Shown piece by piece: positions 1 to 8,615 of a DNA stretch of 64,000 nucleotides. Source of the DNA: Klebsiella quasivariicola. GTDB taxonomy: Bacteria; Pseudomonadota; Gammaproteobacteria; Enterobacterales; Enterobacteriaceae. Under the pieces are notes generated by a model. It did not search any database and had not been told where the DNA came from. It saw only the letters and a list, made by a program, of their open reading frames with translations. The stretch is from contig NZ_CP022823.1 of assembly GCF_002269255.1 (NCBI RefSeq), positions 248,001-312,000 of the forward strand, given 5' to 3'. Position numbers and translations under genes: made by a program. Every line of letters begins with the position of its first letter. Position 1 is the first letter of the stretch.

Positions 1-2022
1 CGGCGCCTGGCGCTGGATCCGGACAGCGTGTGGATAACCTACCGTCTGGCGCGGGATCTGGTCAGCGCCGGTGAACGCCAGGAGGCCGACGCGCTGATGC
101 GGGCGATGGTCAACCGCCAGCCGCAGGATGCCGAGCGGGTCTACGCCTCGGGACTCTACCTGTCGGGGAACGACCAGGACGATCTGGCCCTGGCGCAAAT
201 CGCCGCCCTGCCGCGCAGCGCGTGGACGGATAACATTCGTGAACTGGAGGCGCGCCTGCAAAGCGACCGGGTGCTGCGCCAGGCTAACCAGCTGCGCGAC
301 AGCGGTGACGAAGCCCAGGCGATTGCCCTTATCAAACAGCAGCCGCCTTCGGTGCGCTATGACCTGACGCTCGCCGACTGGGCGCAGCAGCGCGGCGACA
401 GCCAGACGGCGATTGCCGACTACCAGCGGGTACTGCGTCAGGAAGCCGACAACGGCGATGCGCGACTCGGCCTTGCGGAAGTCTACCTGGCTGAAGGGGA
501 TAAACCCGCCGCCCGGGCGCAGGTCATGCAGCTGAAAGGCGCAGAGACTGAATCCATGAATATGCAGCGCCGGATCGCCCTGGCGCGAGCCGGCCTTGGC
601 GATACCCCTGACGCCCAACGGATTTTTAACCAGATTGTGCCGCAGGCGAAGGCGCAGCCGCCTTCCATGGAGAGCGCGCTGGTGCTGCGCGATGCCGCGC
701 GCTTTACCACCCGGAGCGGGGAGCCGCAGCAGGCGCTGACGCATTACCGGGAGGCGATGGTGGCCTCCGGCATCACTCCCACGTCGCCGCAGGATAACGA
801 TACTTTTACGCGGCTGACGCGTAACGACAGCCGGGATGACTGGCTGAAGCGCGGGATCCGCAGCGATGCCGCCGACCTTTATCGCCAGCAGGATCTGAAC
901 GTCACTCTGGAACACGACTTTTGGGGTTCCAGCGGCACCGGCGGCTATTCCGACCTGAAGGCGCATACCACCATGCTGCAGGTGGATGCCCCGCTGGCGG
1001 ATGGCCGGATGTTCTTCCGTACCGACCTGGTCAATATGGATGCCGGCAGTTTTTCCACCGCCAGCGACGGGAGCTACTCGCCCAGCTGGGGCACCTGCGG
1101 GGAGATCGCCTGCACCAGCGGCAGTAAAAACCAGACCGACAGCGGGGCCAGCGTGGCGGTCGGCTGGAAGAATGACACCTGGAGCGGCGATATCGGCACC
1201 ACGCCGATGGGCTTTAATGTCGTCGATGTGGTGGGGGGGCTGAGCTACAGTAGCGACGTCGGGCCGGTGGGGTATACAGTCAACGTCCACCGGCGGCCCA
1301 TCTCCAGCTCGCTACTCTCCTTTGGCGGGCAGAAAGATAGCGACAGCCATACCGGCACCACCTGGGGCGGCGTTCGCGCCGCTGGCGGCGGCCTGAGCCT
1401 CAGCTATGACCGGGGCGAAGCGCACGGCATCTGGTCCTCGCTGGGGGCCGACTCGCTGACCGGTAAAAACGTGGCGGATAACTGGCGCGTGCGCTGGATG
1501 ACCGGCTACTACTACAAGGTCGTCAACGAGAATAATCGTCGCGTCACCGTCGGCCTCAACAATATGATCTGGCACTACGACAAAGATCTCAGCGGCTACA
1601 CCCTCGGCCAGGGCGGCTATTACAGCCCGCAGGAGTATCTCTCGTTCGCCGTGCCGGTGACCTGGCGTCAGCGCACCGAGAACTGGTCCTGGGAGCTCGG
1701 CGGGTCGGTATCATGGTCCCATTCGCGCACCCAGACGCAGGCCCGCTATCCGCTACTGAACCTGATCCCGTCTGACTATCGCCAGCGCGCCAGCCAGCTG
1801 ACGGAGGAGGGGAGCAGCAGCCAGGGATTCGGTTACACTGCCAGAGCGCTGGTGGAGCGGCGGGTGACCAGCAACTGGTTTGTCGGCGCCGCGGTCGATA
1901 TTCAGCAGGCGAAGGATTACACCCCAAGCCATGCGCTGCTGTACGTTCGCTATTCGGCGGCCGGCTGGCAGGGGGATCTGGATATGCCGCCCCAGCCGCT
2001 GGTGCCCTACGCCGACTGGTAG
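1..2022 (+). CDS. bcsC: BcsC, cellulose export outer-membrane subunit (5' end missing)
   Basis: Open from the first base of the window to a TAG stop, so only the C-terminal 673 residues are present (full BcsC proteins are about 1,150 residues). The first ~270 residues are helical tetratricopeptide-like repeats rich in Ala, Leu, Gln and Arg (for example the segment with DARLGLAEVYLAEGD). From about residue 290 the composition switches to Gly/Ser/Trp/Tyr-rich beta-strands ending in a C-terminal Trp, as expected for the outer-membrane barrel of BcsC. BcsC passes the nascent cellulose chain from the periplasm across the outer membrane after synthesis by BcsA-BcsB. The next gene encodes a c-di-GMP phosphodiesterase, as in E. 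coli. Family assignment is strong; the start lies outside the window. Confidence 0.93.
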   Translation, partial: RRLALDPDSVWITYRLARDLVSAGERQEADALMRAMVNRQPQDAERVYASGLYLSGNDQDDLALAQIAALPRSAWTDNIRELEARLQSDRVLRQANQLRDSGDEAQAIALIKQQPPSVRYDLTLADWAQQRGDSQTAIADYQRVLRQEADNGDARLGLAEVYLAEGDKPAARAQVMQLKGAETESMNMQRRIALARAGLGDTPDAQRIFNQIVPQAKAQPPSMESALVLRDAARFTTRSGEPQQALTHYREAMVASGITPTSPQDNDTFTRLTRNDSRDDWLKRGIRSDAADLYRQQDLNVTLEHDFWGSSGTGGYSDLKAHTTMLQVDAPLADGRMFFRTDLVNMDAGSFSTASDGSYSPSWGTCGEIACTSGSKNQTDSGASVAVGWKNDTWSGDIGTTPMGFNVVDVVGGLSYSSDVGPVGYTVNVHRRPISSSLLSFGGQKDSDSHTGTTWGGVRAAGGGLSLSYDRGEAHGIWSSLGADSLTGKNVADNWRVRWMTGYYYKVVNENNRRVTVGLNNMIWHYDKDLSGYTLGQGGYYSPQEYLSFAVPVTWRQRTENWSWELGGSVSWSHSRTQTQARYPLLNLIPSDYRQRASQLTEEGSSSQGFGYTARALVERRVTSNWFVGAAVDIQQAKDYTPSHALLYVRYSAAGWQGDLDMPPQPLVPYADW

Positions 2023-2264
2023 CAGAATAGACTGAATTACATGACAGAGCGCCACTCTAAAGCGCGCTTCGCGTATACTCGTGAGGCGTTGCCCACCGTC
2101 GGCCGCCGGGTAGACTTCCCGGCGTCTGCGCCACCGCGCGGAAATATCCCGTCACTTCATCCCTCGCGGGCGTGGGCGAAGGATTTAAGTATATAATCAG
2201 CCTGAAATGACCGGGATTGAAGGATTGATACCGGGTATGCATTCAGTATCAGTGGAGAACACCG
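2023..2264 (+). promoter_or_regulatory. bcsC-pdeK intergenic region with candidate promoter
   Basis: This 242-base gap has a consensus -10 hexamer TATAAT at 2191-2196. No convincing -35 lies 16-18 bases upstream, so the promoter is only a candidate. A GC-rich inverted stretch around 2107-2125 (CCGGG ... CCCGG) may end bcs transcription, but it lacks a T-run. Confidence 0.35.
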
Positions 2265-4271
2265 TTGCGCGTCAGCCGTTCACTTACAATCAAACAGATG
2301 GCGATGGTCGCGAGCGTGTCCATGGCCTTTGTATTGGTTTTTTGCACTATTTTGCTGTTTCACTTTGTGCAACAGAGTCGCTTTACCACGGCCACGCAGT
2401 TAGAAAGTATCGCGCGATCCGTTCGCGAACCGCTGTCTGCGGCTATTCTGAAAGCCGATATTCCGGAAGCGGAAGCCATTTTAAGCCGTATCCAGCCTGC
2501 TGGCATCGTCAGCCGGGCGGACGTGGTATTGCCGAACCAGTTCCAGGCGCTGCGGATGCGGTTTATCCCCGAGCGGCCGGTGCCGGTGACCGTCACCCGG
2601 CTGTTTGAGCTGCCGGTGCAGATTTCGCTGCCCATTTATTCGCTGGAGCGGCCGGCCAACCCGCAGCCGCTGGCCTATCTGGTGCTGCAGGCCGACTCCT
2701 ATCGCATGTATAAATTCGTCATGAGCGCCCTTGCCACGTTAGTGACTGCTTACTTACTTCTGGTGCTGATGCTGACGGTGGCGCTCACCTGGTGCATCAA
2801 CCGGCTGATGGTTCGCCCTCTGCGGCGTATCGCCCGCGAGCTGAACGATCTCTCCCAGCAGGAGCGTCTTGGCCATCAGCTGACCCTCCCGCGCCTGCAC
2901 CATGACGACGAGATCGGTATGCTGGTGCGCAGCTATAACCGCAACCAGCAGAGCCTGGTCCGCCAGCATGATGAGCTGTCCATCCAGTCGACCCGCTTCC
3001 CGGTCTCCGAGCTGCCGAATAAAGCCTTTTTGCTGGCGATGCTGGAGCAGACGGTGGCCCGCCCGCAGAGCGCCGCGCTGATCGTCGTCGCCTGTGAAAC
3101 CCTGCAGGACGCCGCCGGGGTCATCAAGGAGAGTCAGCGCGAAATGCTGCTCCTGACGCTGGTGGAGAAGCTGCGGGCCGCGATCCCGCCGCAGATGGTG
3201 CTGGCTCAGGTGAGCGGGTATGACTTCGCGATTCTCGCCGATGGCCTCGCCGAACCGTGGCAGGCGGTAACGTTAAGTAAGCAAGTGCTCACTATTATTA
3301 ATGAGCGTTTACCGCTGCATGGGCTGCAGCTGCGGCCCTACGCCAGCGTCGGGATCGCCATGTTCCACGCCGGGCTCAGCGCCGAGCAGTTTTACCGTCG
3401 CGCGGTATCGGCCGCCGTCACCGCACGACGTAAAGGCAAAAACCAGATCGAGTTCTTCGATCCCGAGCAGATGGAAAAGGCTCAGCGCCGCCTGATGGAA
3501 GAGCATGACATTATGACCGCCCTCGACAACCAGCAGTTCGCTATCTGGCTGCAGCCGCAGGTGGCCTGCGCCAGCGGCGAGATCTGCGGCGCCGAGGTAC
3601 TGCTGCGCCAGCGGCAGGCGGATGGCAGCTGGTCGCTACCGCCGTCGCTGATTGAGCGCATTGAGTCCTGCGGGCTGATTATCCCGGTCGGCTACTGGGT
3701 AATGGAAGAGGCCTGCCGCCAGCTTGCGGCCTGGCAAAGCCAGGGGATTATGCTGCCGCTGTCGGTCAATGTTTCGCTGCTCCAGCTGCTGGAGCATGAC
3801 CGCGGCGAGGAGATGCTGAAGCTGATCGCCCGCTACCGCATCGCCCCGGGCACCCTCATCCTCGAGGTGACGGAGAGCTGCCGGATGGACGATCCGCAGG
3901 ATGTGATGGCCCGGTTGCGCCCCCTGCGCGAGGCCGGGGTGCAGATTGCGCTGGATGATTTTGGCATGGGTTATGCCGGGTTGCACCAGCTGCAGCAGAT
4001 GAAGGCCCTGCCGGTGGATATTCTGAAAATTGATAAGGTATTCATCGATATGCTGCCGGAGGATGTCAGCATGGTGCCGGCGATGATCCAGCTCGCGCGC
4101 GGCCTGTCGCTGCGTATCGTGGCGGAAGGGGTGGAGAACGACGCCCAGCGCCGCTGGTTGCAAGCCGCCGGCGTCGAGGTGCTCCAGGGCCATCTGTTCG
4201 GTTGCGCTTTACCGCAGGAGGCATTCAGCGCGCGCTATCTCTCCCCGGCCCGGGAGGATGTAAATTTGTAA
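2265..4271 (+). CDS. pdeK: PdeK-type c-di-GMP phosphodiesterase (HmsP/YhjK family)
   Basis: 668-residue inner-membrane signalling protein. Two membrane helices (about 11-35 and 152-177) flank a periplasmic segment; a HAMP-like linker follows (about 178-240). The GGDEF domain (about 245-400) is degenerate: the signature loop reads SGYDFA near 317-322, so no cyclase activity is expected. The EAL domain keeps the catalytic set: EVLLR (444-448), N502, E534 in LEVTES, DDFGMGYAGL (564-573), K588, AEGVEN (620-625) and Q641, so it should hydrolyse c-di-GMP. The TTG start at 2265 is chosen because GGAG lies 8 bases upstream and the N-terminus then matches E. coli YhjK. Position after bcsC suggests local control of cellulose output; that link is inferred from context. 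Confidence 0.92.
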   Translation: MRVSRSLTIKQMAMVASVSMAFVLVFCTILLFHFVQQSRFTTATQLESIARSVREPLSAAILKADIPEAEAILSRIQPAGIVSRADVVLPNQFQALRMRFIPERPVPVTVTRLFELPVQISLPIYSLERPANPQPLAYLVLQADSYRMYKFVMSALATLVTAYLLLVLMLTVALTWCINRLMVRPLRRIARELNDLSQQERLGHQLTLPRLHHDDEIGMLVRSYNRNQQSLVRQHDELSIQSTRFPVSELPNKAFLLAMLEQTVARPQSAALIVVACETLQDAAGVIKESQREMLLLTLVEKLRAAIPPQMVLAQVSGYDFAILADGLAEPWQAVTLSKQVLTIINERLPLHGLQLRPYASVGIAMFHAGLSAEQFYRRAVSAAVTARRKGKNQIEFFDPEQMEKAQRRLMEEHDIMTALDNQQFAIWLQPQVACASGEICGAEVLLRQRQADGSWSLPPSLIERIESCGLIIPVGYWVMEEACRQLAAWQSQGIMLPLSVNVSLLQLLEHDRGEEMLKLIARYRIAPGTLILEVTESCRMDDPQDVMARLRPLREAGVQIALDDFGMGYAGLHQLQQMKALPVDILKIDKVFIDMLPEDVSMVPAMIQLARGLSLRIVAEGVENDAQRRWLQAAGVEVLQGHLFGCALPQEAFSARYLSPAREDVNL

Positions 4272-4427
4272 ATGTTTTGTTGACTTGTGCGAGTCAGCTC
4301 AAAGATTTTAACAATTGCGTTGCACTTTCGGCGTTAGTTATTTCTGAAATGTTTCCAGGGTGTTATTTTTAAGCCACAGACGTCAAATATCCCTTCTTGC
4401 TCTGTGGTTATTCCCAAAGGACACCCT
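4272..4427 (+). promoter_or_regulatory. dctA upstream region, weak CRP-like site
   Basis: AT-rich leader between pdeK and dctA. TGTGC-N6-GCTCA at 4286-4301 resembles a CRP site (left half 4/5, right half 3/5 to TGTGA-N6-TCACA). dctA is a known catabolite-controlled gene in E. coli, so a site is expected, but this match alone is weak. The ribosome site AAAGGA at 4416-4421 fixes the dctA start. Confidence 0.35.
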
Positions 4428-5714
4428 ATGAAAACCTCTATCTTTAAAAGCCTCTATGTCCAGGTGCTGACGGCCATAGCGATCGGTATTCTGCTGGGCC
4501 ATTTTTACCCGGAACTGGGCGCGCAAATGAAACCCTTCGGCGACGCCTTCGTTAAGCTGATTAAAATGGTGATTGCTCCGGTTATCTTCTGTACCGTCGT
4601 GACGGGGATCGCCGGGATGGAAAGCATGAAAGCCGTCGGCCGTACCGGGGCGGTGGCGCTGCTCTATTTCGAAGTGGTCAGCACCATCGCGCTGATTATC
4701 GGTCTGATTATCGTCAACGTGGTGCAGCCCGGCGCCGGGATGAACGTCGACCCGTCAACGCTCGATGCGAAAGCGGTGGCGGTGTACGCTGAGCAGGCTA
4801 AAGATCAAGGGGTAGTGGCCTTTTTACTGGATGTGATCCCGGGCAGCGTCATTGGCGCCTTCGCCAGCGGCAACATTCTGCAGGTTCTGCTGTTCGCCGT
4901 CCTTTTTGGTTTTGCCCTGCACCGTCTGGGCAGCAAGGGCCAGCTGATTTTCAACGTCATTGAAAGCTTCTCCCAGGTTATCTTCGGCATTATCAATATG
5001 ATCATGCGCCTGGCGCCGATCGGCGCCTTCGGAGCCATGGCCTTTACCATCGGTAAATATGGCGTCGGCACCCTGGTGCAGCTGGGGCAGCTGATTATCT
5101 GCTTCTATATCACCTGTATCCTGTTCGTGGTGGTGGTGCTGGGGAGCATCGCCCGGGCCACCGGCTTCAGCATCTTCAAATTTATCCGCTATATCCGTGA
5201 AGAGCTGCTGATTGTGCTGGGGACCTCCTCATCAGAATCGGCGCTGCCGAGAATGCTCGACAAGATGGAGAAGCTGGGCTGCCGTAAATCGGTGGTGGGC
5301 CTGGTGATCCCGACCGGCTATTCGTTCAACCTCGATGGCACCTCTATCTATCTAACCATGGCTGCGGTCTTTATCGCTCAGGCGACCAACAGCCATATGG
5401 ATATTTTCCATCAGATCACCCTGCTGGTGGTGCTGTTGCTCTCCTCGAAAGGGGCGGCAGGGGTGACCGGCAGCGGCTTCATCGTGCTGGCGGCGACCAT
5501 CTCGGCCGTCGGTCATTTACCGGTGGCTGGTCTGGCGCTGATCCTCGGTATCGACCGCTTTATGTCCGAAGCCCGCGCGCTGACTAACCTGGTGGGTAAC
5601 GGCGTTGCCACGGTGGTGGTGGCGAAATGGGTGAAAGAACTGGATGCCAAACAGATGGATGACGTTCTGAATAACCGTGTTCCGGCGAACAAAACGCACG
5701 AATTATCCTCTTAA
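4428..5714 (+). CDS. dctA: DctA, aerobic C4-dicarboxylate transporter
   Basis: 428-residue secondary transporter of the DAACS family, which imports succinate, fumarate, malate and (in the family) orotate with protons or sodium across the inner membrane. The sequence is close to E. coli DctA throughout. It carries the re-entrant-loop signature TSSSESALPRM (266-276), GYSFNLDGTS (297-306) and the C-terminal substrate-site stretch DRFMSEARALTNLVGNG (376-392), plus about eight hydrophobic helices. The ATG at 4428, with AAAGGA just upstream, gives the usual family length; the in-frame GTG at 4404 would add eight uncharacteristic residues and has no ribosome site. The gene stands alone, with hairpins downstream. 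Confidence 0.97.
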   Translation: MKTSIFKSLYVQVLTAIAIGILLGHFYPELGAQMKPFGDAFVKLIKMVIAPVIFCTVVTGIAGMESMKAVGRTGAVALLYFEVVSTIALIIGLIIVNVVQPGAGMNVDPSTLDAKAVAVYAEQAKDQGVVAFLLDVIPGSVIGAFASGNILQVLLFAVLFGFALHRLGSKGQLIFNVIESFSQVIFGIINMIMRLAPIGAFGAMAFTIGKYGVGTLVQLGQLIICFYITCILFVVVVLGSIARATGFSIFKFIRYIREELLIVLGTSSSESALPRMLDKMEKLGCRKSVVGLVIPTGYSFNLDGTSIYLTMAAVFIAQATNSHMDIFHQITLLVVLLLSSKGAAGVTGSGFIVLAATISAVGHLPVAGLALILGIDRFMSEARALTNLVGNGVATVVVAKWVKELDAKQMDDVLNNRVPANKTHELSS

Positions 5715-5726
5715 ATCCTCCTCTTA

Positions 5727-5754
5727 GGCCCGTACTCCCTTGCTGGAGTACGGC
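5727..5754 (+). terminator. Hairpin downstream of dctA
   Basis: GGCC-C-GTACTCC / GGAGTAC-GGCC forms an 11-bp stem with one bulged C and a 6-base loop, 12 bases after the dctA stop. No clean T-run follows, so it may be a 3'-stabilising or Rho-assisted end rather than a strong intrinsic terminator. Confidence 0.5.
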
Positions 5755-5773
5755 CTCCTGCGCATAATTAGAG

Positions 5774-5798
5774 GTCATTCCCGCCCGGCGGGAATGAC
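5774..5798. repeat. 25-base near-perfect palindrome between dctA and yhjJ
   Basis: GTCATTCCCGCC and GGCGGGAATGAC are exact inverse complements separated by one C. With so little loop it would form a cruciform-like stem or serve as a symmetrical protein site. It resembles the small GC-rich palindromes common in enterobacterial intergenic regions. Function unknown. Confidence 0.55.
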
Positions 5799-5933
5799 AC
5801 GAAATGATTATTTTACGTTGTCATGCGACATTTTCGTCTCCGTGTGGTCTAACCGACGTATTTCACTCTCACTTTTTTCGGCAGCCCGTCAGTGGGGTGC
5901 TGTTGTAACCAGGAATGTTCATCAGGGGTTCAC

Positions 5934-7436
5934 ATGCAGGGCACAACAATTAAACTCTTAACGGGCGGTTTGCTGATGGTAGCGGCGGCCGGTTATGTGC
6001 AGGCAGAAGCGCTCCAGCCTGATCCGGCCTGGCAACAAGGGACCTTAGCGAATGGTTTGTCGTGGCAGGTATTGGCCACGCCGCAACGTCCCAGCGACCG
6101 TATCGAAGTCCGTTTGTCCGTCAATATTGGCTCGCTGAGCGAAAGCACTCAGCAGAGCGGTTTCAGCCGCTTTATTCCCCGCCTGGCGTTGACGCAAAGC
6201 GGCAGCCTGCCGACGATGCAGGCGCGCTCTTTATGGCAGCAGAGTATTGACCCGAAGCGTCCTCTGCCGCCGGCCATCGTCTCCTACGATTACACGATGT
6301 TTAATCTCAGCCTGCCCAATAACCGCAACGATCTGTTGAAAGAGGCGCTGAGCTGGCTGGCGGACGCCAGCGGTAAACTGGCCATTACGCCTGAATCGAT
6401 CAATCATGCGCTGCAGGGCAGCGACATGGTGGCGACCTGGCCACTGGATACCAAAGAGGGTTGGTGGCGCTATCGCCTGAAAGGGTCCACCATGCTGGGC
6501 CATGACCCCGCCGCGCCGCTGAAGCAGCCGATCGACGTGGCTCAGCTGAAAGACTTTTATCAAAAATGGTACACCCCCGACGCCATGACGCTGATCGTGG
6601 TGGGGAATGTCGACAGCCGCAGCGTTGCCGAGCAAATCAATAAGACCTTTGGCGATCTGAAGGGCAAGCGGGAAACCCCCGCAGCGGTGCCGACCTTATC
6701 GCCGCTGCCTACCGTGCCGGTCAGCATCATGACCAACGCGGTGCGTCAGGACAAACTGTCCATCATGTGGGATGCGCCATGGCAGCCGATCCGCGACTCC
6801 GCGGCGCTGCAGCGCTACTGGCGTGACGATCTCGCCCGTGAAGCGCTGTTCTGGCACGTGCAGCAGAGCCTGAGCAAAAATAACGTGAAGGATATTGGCC
6901 TTGGCTTTGACTGCCGGGTGCTCTATCAGCGCGCGCAGTGCGCCATCAACATCGATTCCCCGGGCGAGCGCCTGAACAACAACCTGAGCGTGGTTTCGCG
7001 CGAGCTGGCGAAAGTGCGGGACAACGGGCTGCCGCAGGAGGAGTTTGACGCGCTTATCGCTCAGAAAAGCCTCGAGCTGCAGAAGCTGTTTGCCACCTAT
7101 GCGCGCACTGACACCGACATTCTGATGAGTCAGCGTATGCGCTCCCTGCAAAATCAGGTGGTGGATATCGCGCCGGAGCAGTACCAGAAGCTGCGTCAGG
7201 AGTTCCTTAACTCCCTGACGGTGGACATGCTGAACCAGTACCTGCGCCAGCAGCTCTCGCAGGACATGGCGCTGGTGCTGCAGCAGCCGAAAGGCGAACC
7301 GGAATACAATATGAAGGAGCTGCAGGCCACGTGGGAAAAACTGATGGCGCCAAATCCGGCGGCGACGACGACCGGCGGCAGCGCCGATACGGTTGACGCC
7401 CACAGCGAGGCCAGCGACATCCCGCCAGGGCAGTAA
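5934..7436 (+). CDS. yhjJ: YhjJ, secreted M16-peptidase-like protein without the zinc motif
   Basis: 500 residues with a signal peptide (hydrophobic stretch about 7-20, likely cut after VQA near residue 24), so periplasmic. Two M16-type (insulinase/processing-peptidase) halves can be followed, including the conserved FYQKWYTPDAMTLIVVGNVD stretch. The inverted zinc motif HxxEH that M16 enzymes need is absent: the corresponding region reads SGFSRFIPRLAL. E. coli YhjJ lacks it too, so it is probably a non-catalytic family member. The ATG at 5934 has AGGGG upstream and matches the E. coli N-terminus; the earlier in-frame start at 5892 would put 14 unrelated residues before the signal peptide. Role unknown. 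Confidence 0.9.
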   Translation: MQGTTIKLLTGGLLMVAAAGYVQAEALQPDPAWQQGTLANGLSWQVLATPQRPSDRIEVRLSVNIGSLSESTQQSGFSRFIPRLALTQSGSLPTMQARSLWQQSIDPKRPLPPAIVSYDYTMFNLSLPNNRNDLLKEALSWLADASGKLAITPESINHALQGSDMVATWPLDTKEGWWRYRLKGSTMLGHDPAAPLKQPIDVAQLKDFYQKWYTPDAMTLIVVGNVDSRSVAEQINKTFGDLKGKRETPAAVPTLSPLPTVPVSIMTNAVRQDKLSIMWDAPWQPIRDSAALQRYWRDDLAREALFWHVQQSLSKNNVKDIGLGFDCRVLYQRAQCAINIDSPGERLNNNLSVVSRELAKVRDNGLPQEEFDALIAQKSLELQKLFATYARTDTDILMSQRMRSLQNQVVDIAPEQYQKLRQEFLNSLTVDMLNQYLRQQLSQDMALVLQQPKGEPEYNMKELQATWEKLMAPNPAATTTGGSADTVDAHSEASDIPPGQ

Positions 7437-7445
7437 CTGAACGAC

Positions 7446-7475
7446 CTCTCCGGCACGCCAGCGGCGGCCGGAGAG
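7446..7475. terminator. Hairpin between convergent yhjJ and kdgK
   Basis: CTCTCCGGC and GCCGGAGAG form a 9-bp perfect stem with a 12-base loop in the 55-base gap between the two convergent stop codons. No long T-run on either side. A shared transcription end is the natural reading. Confidence 0.55.
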
Positions 7476-7491
7476 CGCTTCCTGCGGAGAA

Positions 7492-8421
7492 TTACTGCGG
7501 CATCGCTTCCCGCGGGATGATCGCCCCGCGGTACTGGATCACCGTGCTGGCGGTCAGGTGGCCGCGTCTGGCGGCGGATTCAGCATCACCGCCGGTCAGG
7601 CGCACGGCCAGGTAGCCAGCGCTGAAGGAATCTCCGGCGGCGGTGGTATCCACCACCTTCTCTTTGGCCAGCCTGACGGCCGGCACTTCCCGCAGCGGCT
7701 GCCCGCTAACAGACACCAGGCAGGCATCCGCCCCGCGCTTCACCACCACCTCTTCCACGCCAGCGGCGTGGGTGCGGGCAATGACGTCGGCAACCGGTTT
7801 TTCACCCCACAGCGCGTCTTCATCATCGAGAGTCAGAAACGCGATATCGGTGCAGGCGAGCATCTCCTGATAGACCTGCTGCGTCTCCGCCTGGCTGGCC
7901 CACAGGCGCGGGCGATAGTTGTTATCGAAGATCACCTTGCCGCCGCTGGCGCGGCACTCACGCAGCAGCGTGAACAGTTTGTCGCGGCTGGCCGGGCTGA
8001 GAATGGCGAGACTGATGCCGCTCAGATAGAGATAGTCGAACGTCGCCAGCTCTTCGCAAATCGCCGCCGCGCGATCGCTCTCCAGCCAGAATTTTGCCGC
8101 CGCCTCGTTACGCCAGTAATAGAAGGTGCGCTCGCCGGTGTCATCGGTTTCAATGTAATACAGTCCCGGCAGACGGTCGGCCATCCGCTGGATCAAACTG
8201 GTGTTGACGTTTTCCTGCTGCCAGCTGTCGAGCATCTGCTGGCTGAAGGCATCGGTCCCCAGCGCGGTGACGTAGTGGACGCTCAGCGCGCTGGCATCGG
8301 TCTGCCGCGCGATATAGACCGAGGTGTTTAAGGTATCGCCGCCAAAGCCGCGGTTAACGGCTCCGTTCTTCTCTGACAGCTCAATCATGCATTCGCCAAT
8401 AACGGCAATTTTTTTAGACAT
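7492..8421 (-). CDS. kdgK: KdgK, 2-dehydro-3-deoxygluconokinase
   Basis: 309-residue cytoplasmic sugar kinase of the PfkB/ribokinase family. It phosphorylates 2-keto-3-deoxygluconate with ATP to KDPG, which enters the Entner-Doudoroff pathway; the substrate comes from pectin, galacturonate and glucuronate breakdown. Visible family marks are the N-terminal GGDTLN substrate stretch (28-32) and the C-terminal anion-hole and catalytic-base motif DTTAAGDSFSAGY (258-270, base D264). The ATG at 8421 is chosen because it restores the E. coli N-terminus (MSKKIAVIGECMIELSEK); the longer frame adds 21 unrelated residues. A KdgR-like palindrome lies 70 bases upstream. yhjG is transcribed divergently; E. 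coli has pdeH near this boundary, which is missing here. Confidence 0.97.
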   Translation of the reverse strand: MSKKIAVIGECMIELSEKNGAVNRGFGGDTLNTSVYIARQTDASALSVHYVTALGTDAFSQQMLDSWQQENVNTSLIQRMADRLPGLYYIETDDTGERTFYYWRNEAAAKFWLESDRAAAICEELATFDYLYLSGISLAILSPASRDKLFTLLRECRASGGKVIFDNNYRPRLWASQAETQQVYQEMLACTDIAFLTLDDEDALWGEKPVADVIARTHAAGVEEVVVKRGADACLVSVSGQPLREVPAVRLAKEKVVDTTAAGDSFSAGYLAVRLTGGDAESAARRGHLTASTVIQYRGAIIPREAMPQ

Positions 8422-8490
8422 AGCCAGAACCTGCAATGGAATCGATATAAGCGCTAGTGTGCGCTGCGCTGTTTTACTGGTCAATCATAT

Positions 8491-8505
8491 TAAAACATCG
8501 TTCCA
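8491..8505. promoter_or_regulatory. Candidate KdgR operator upstream of kdgK
   Basis: TAAAACATCGTTCCA matches the KdgR consensus TGAAAC-N3-GTTTCA at 10 of 12 defined positions. kdgK is a known KdgR-repressed gene in enterobacteria, and the site lies 70 bases upstream of its start, in the shared kdgK/yhjG promoter region. Motif seen directly; function inferred. Confidence 0.6.
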
Positions 8506-8615
8506 TTATTTTTTTGACCTGACGCGCGTAATGTGACGAAAAGCGCATTTCCAGGAGAAACGCTGCTTTTTGACTATATTCAGGACTGACGTGATGCAAA
8601 AGGAGCGCAGTAGGG

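Noticed and set aside
4286..4301. CRP site of dctA as a firm call
   Set aside because: Right half matches only 3 of 5; kept only as a weak candidate.
5740..5961. Small plus-strand frame between dctA and yhjJ
   Set aside because: Runs across two hairpins and into the yhjJ signal peptide in another frame; no ribosome site.
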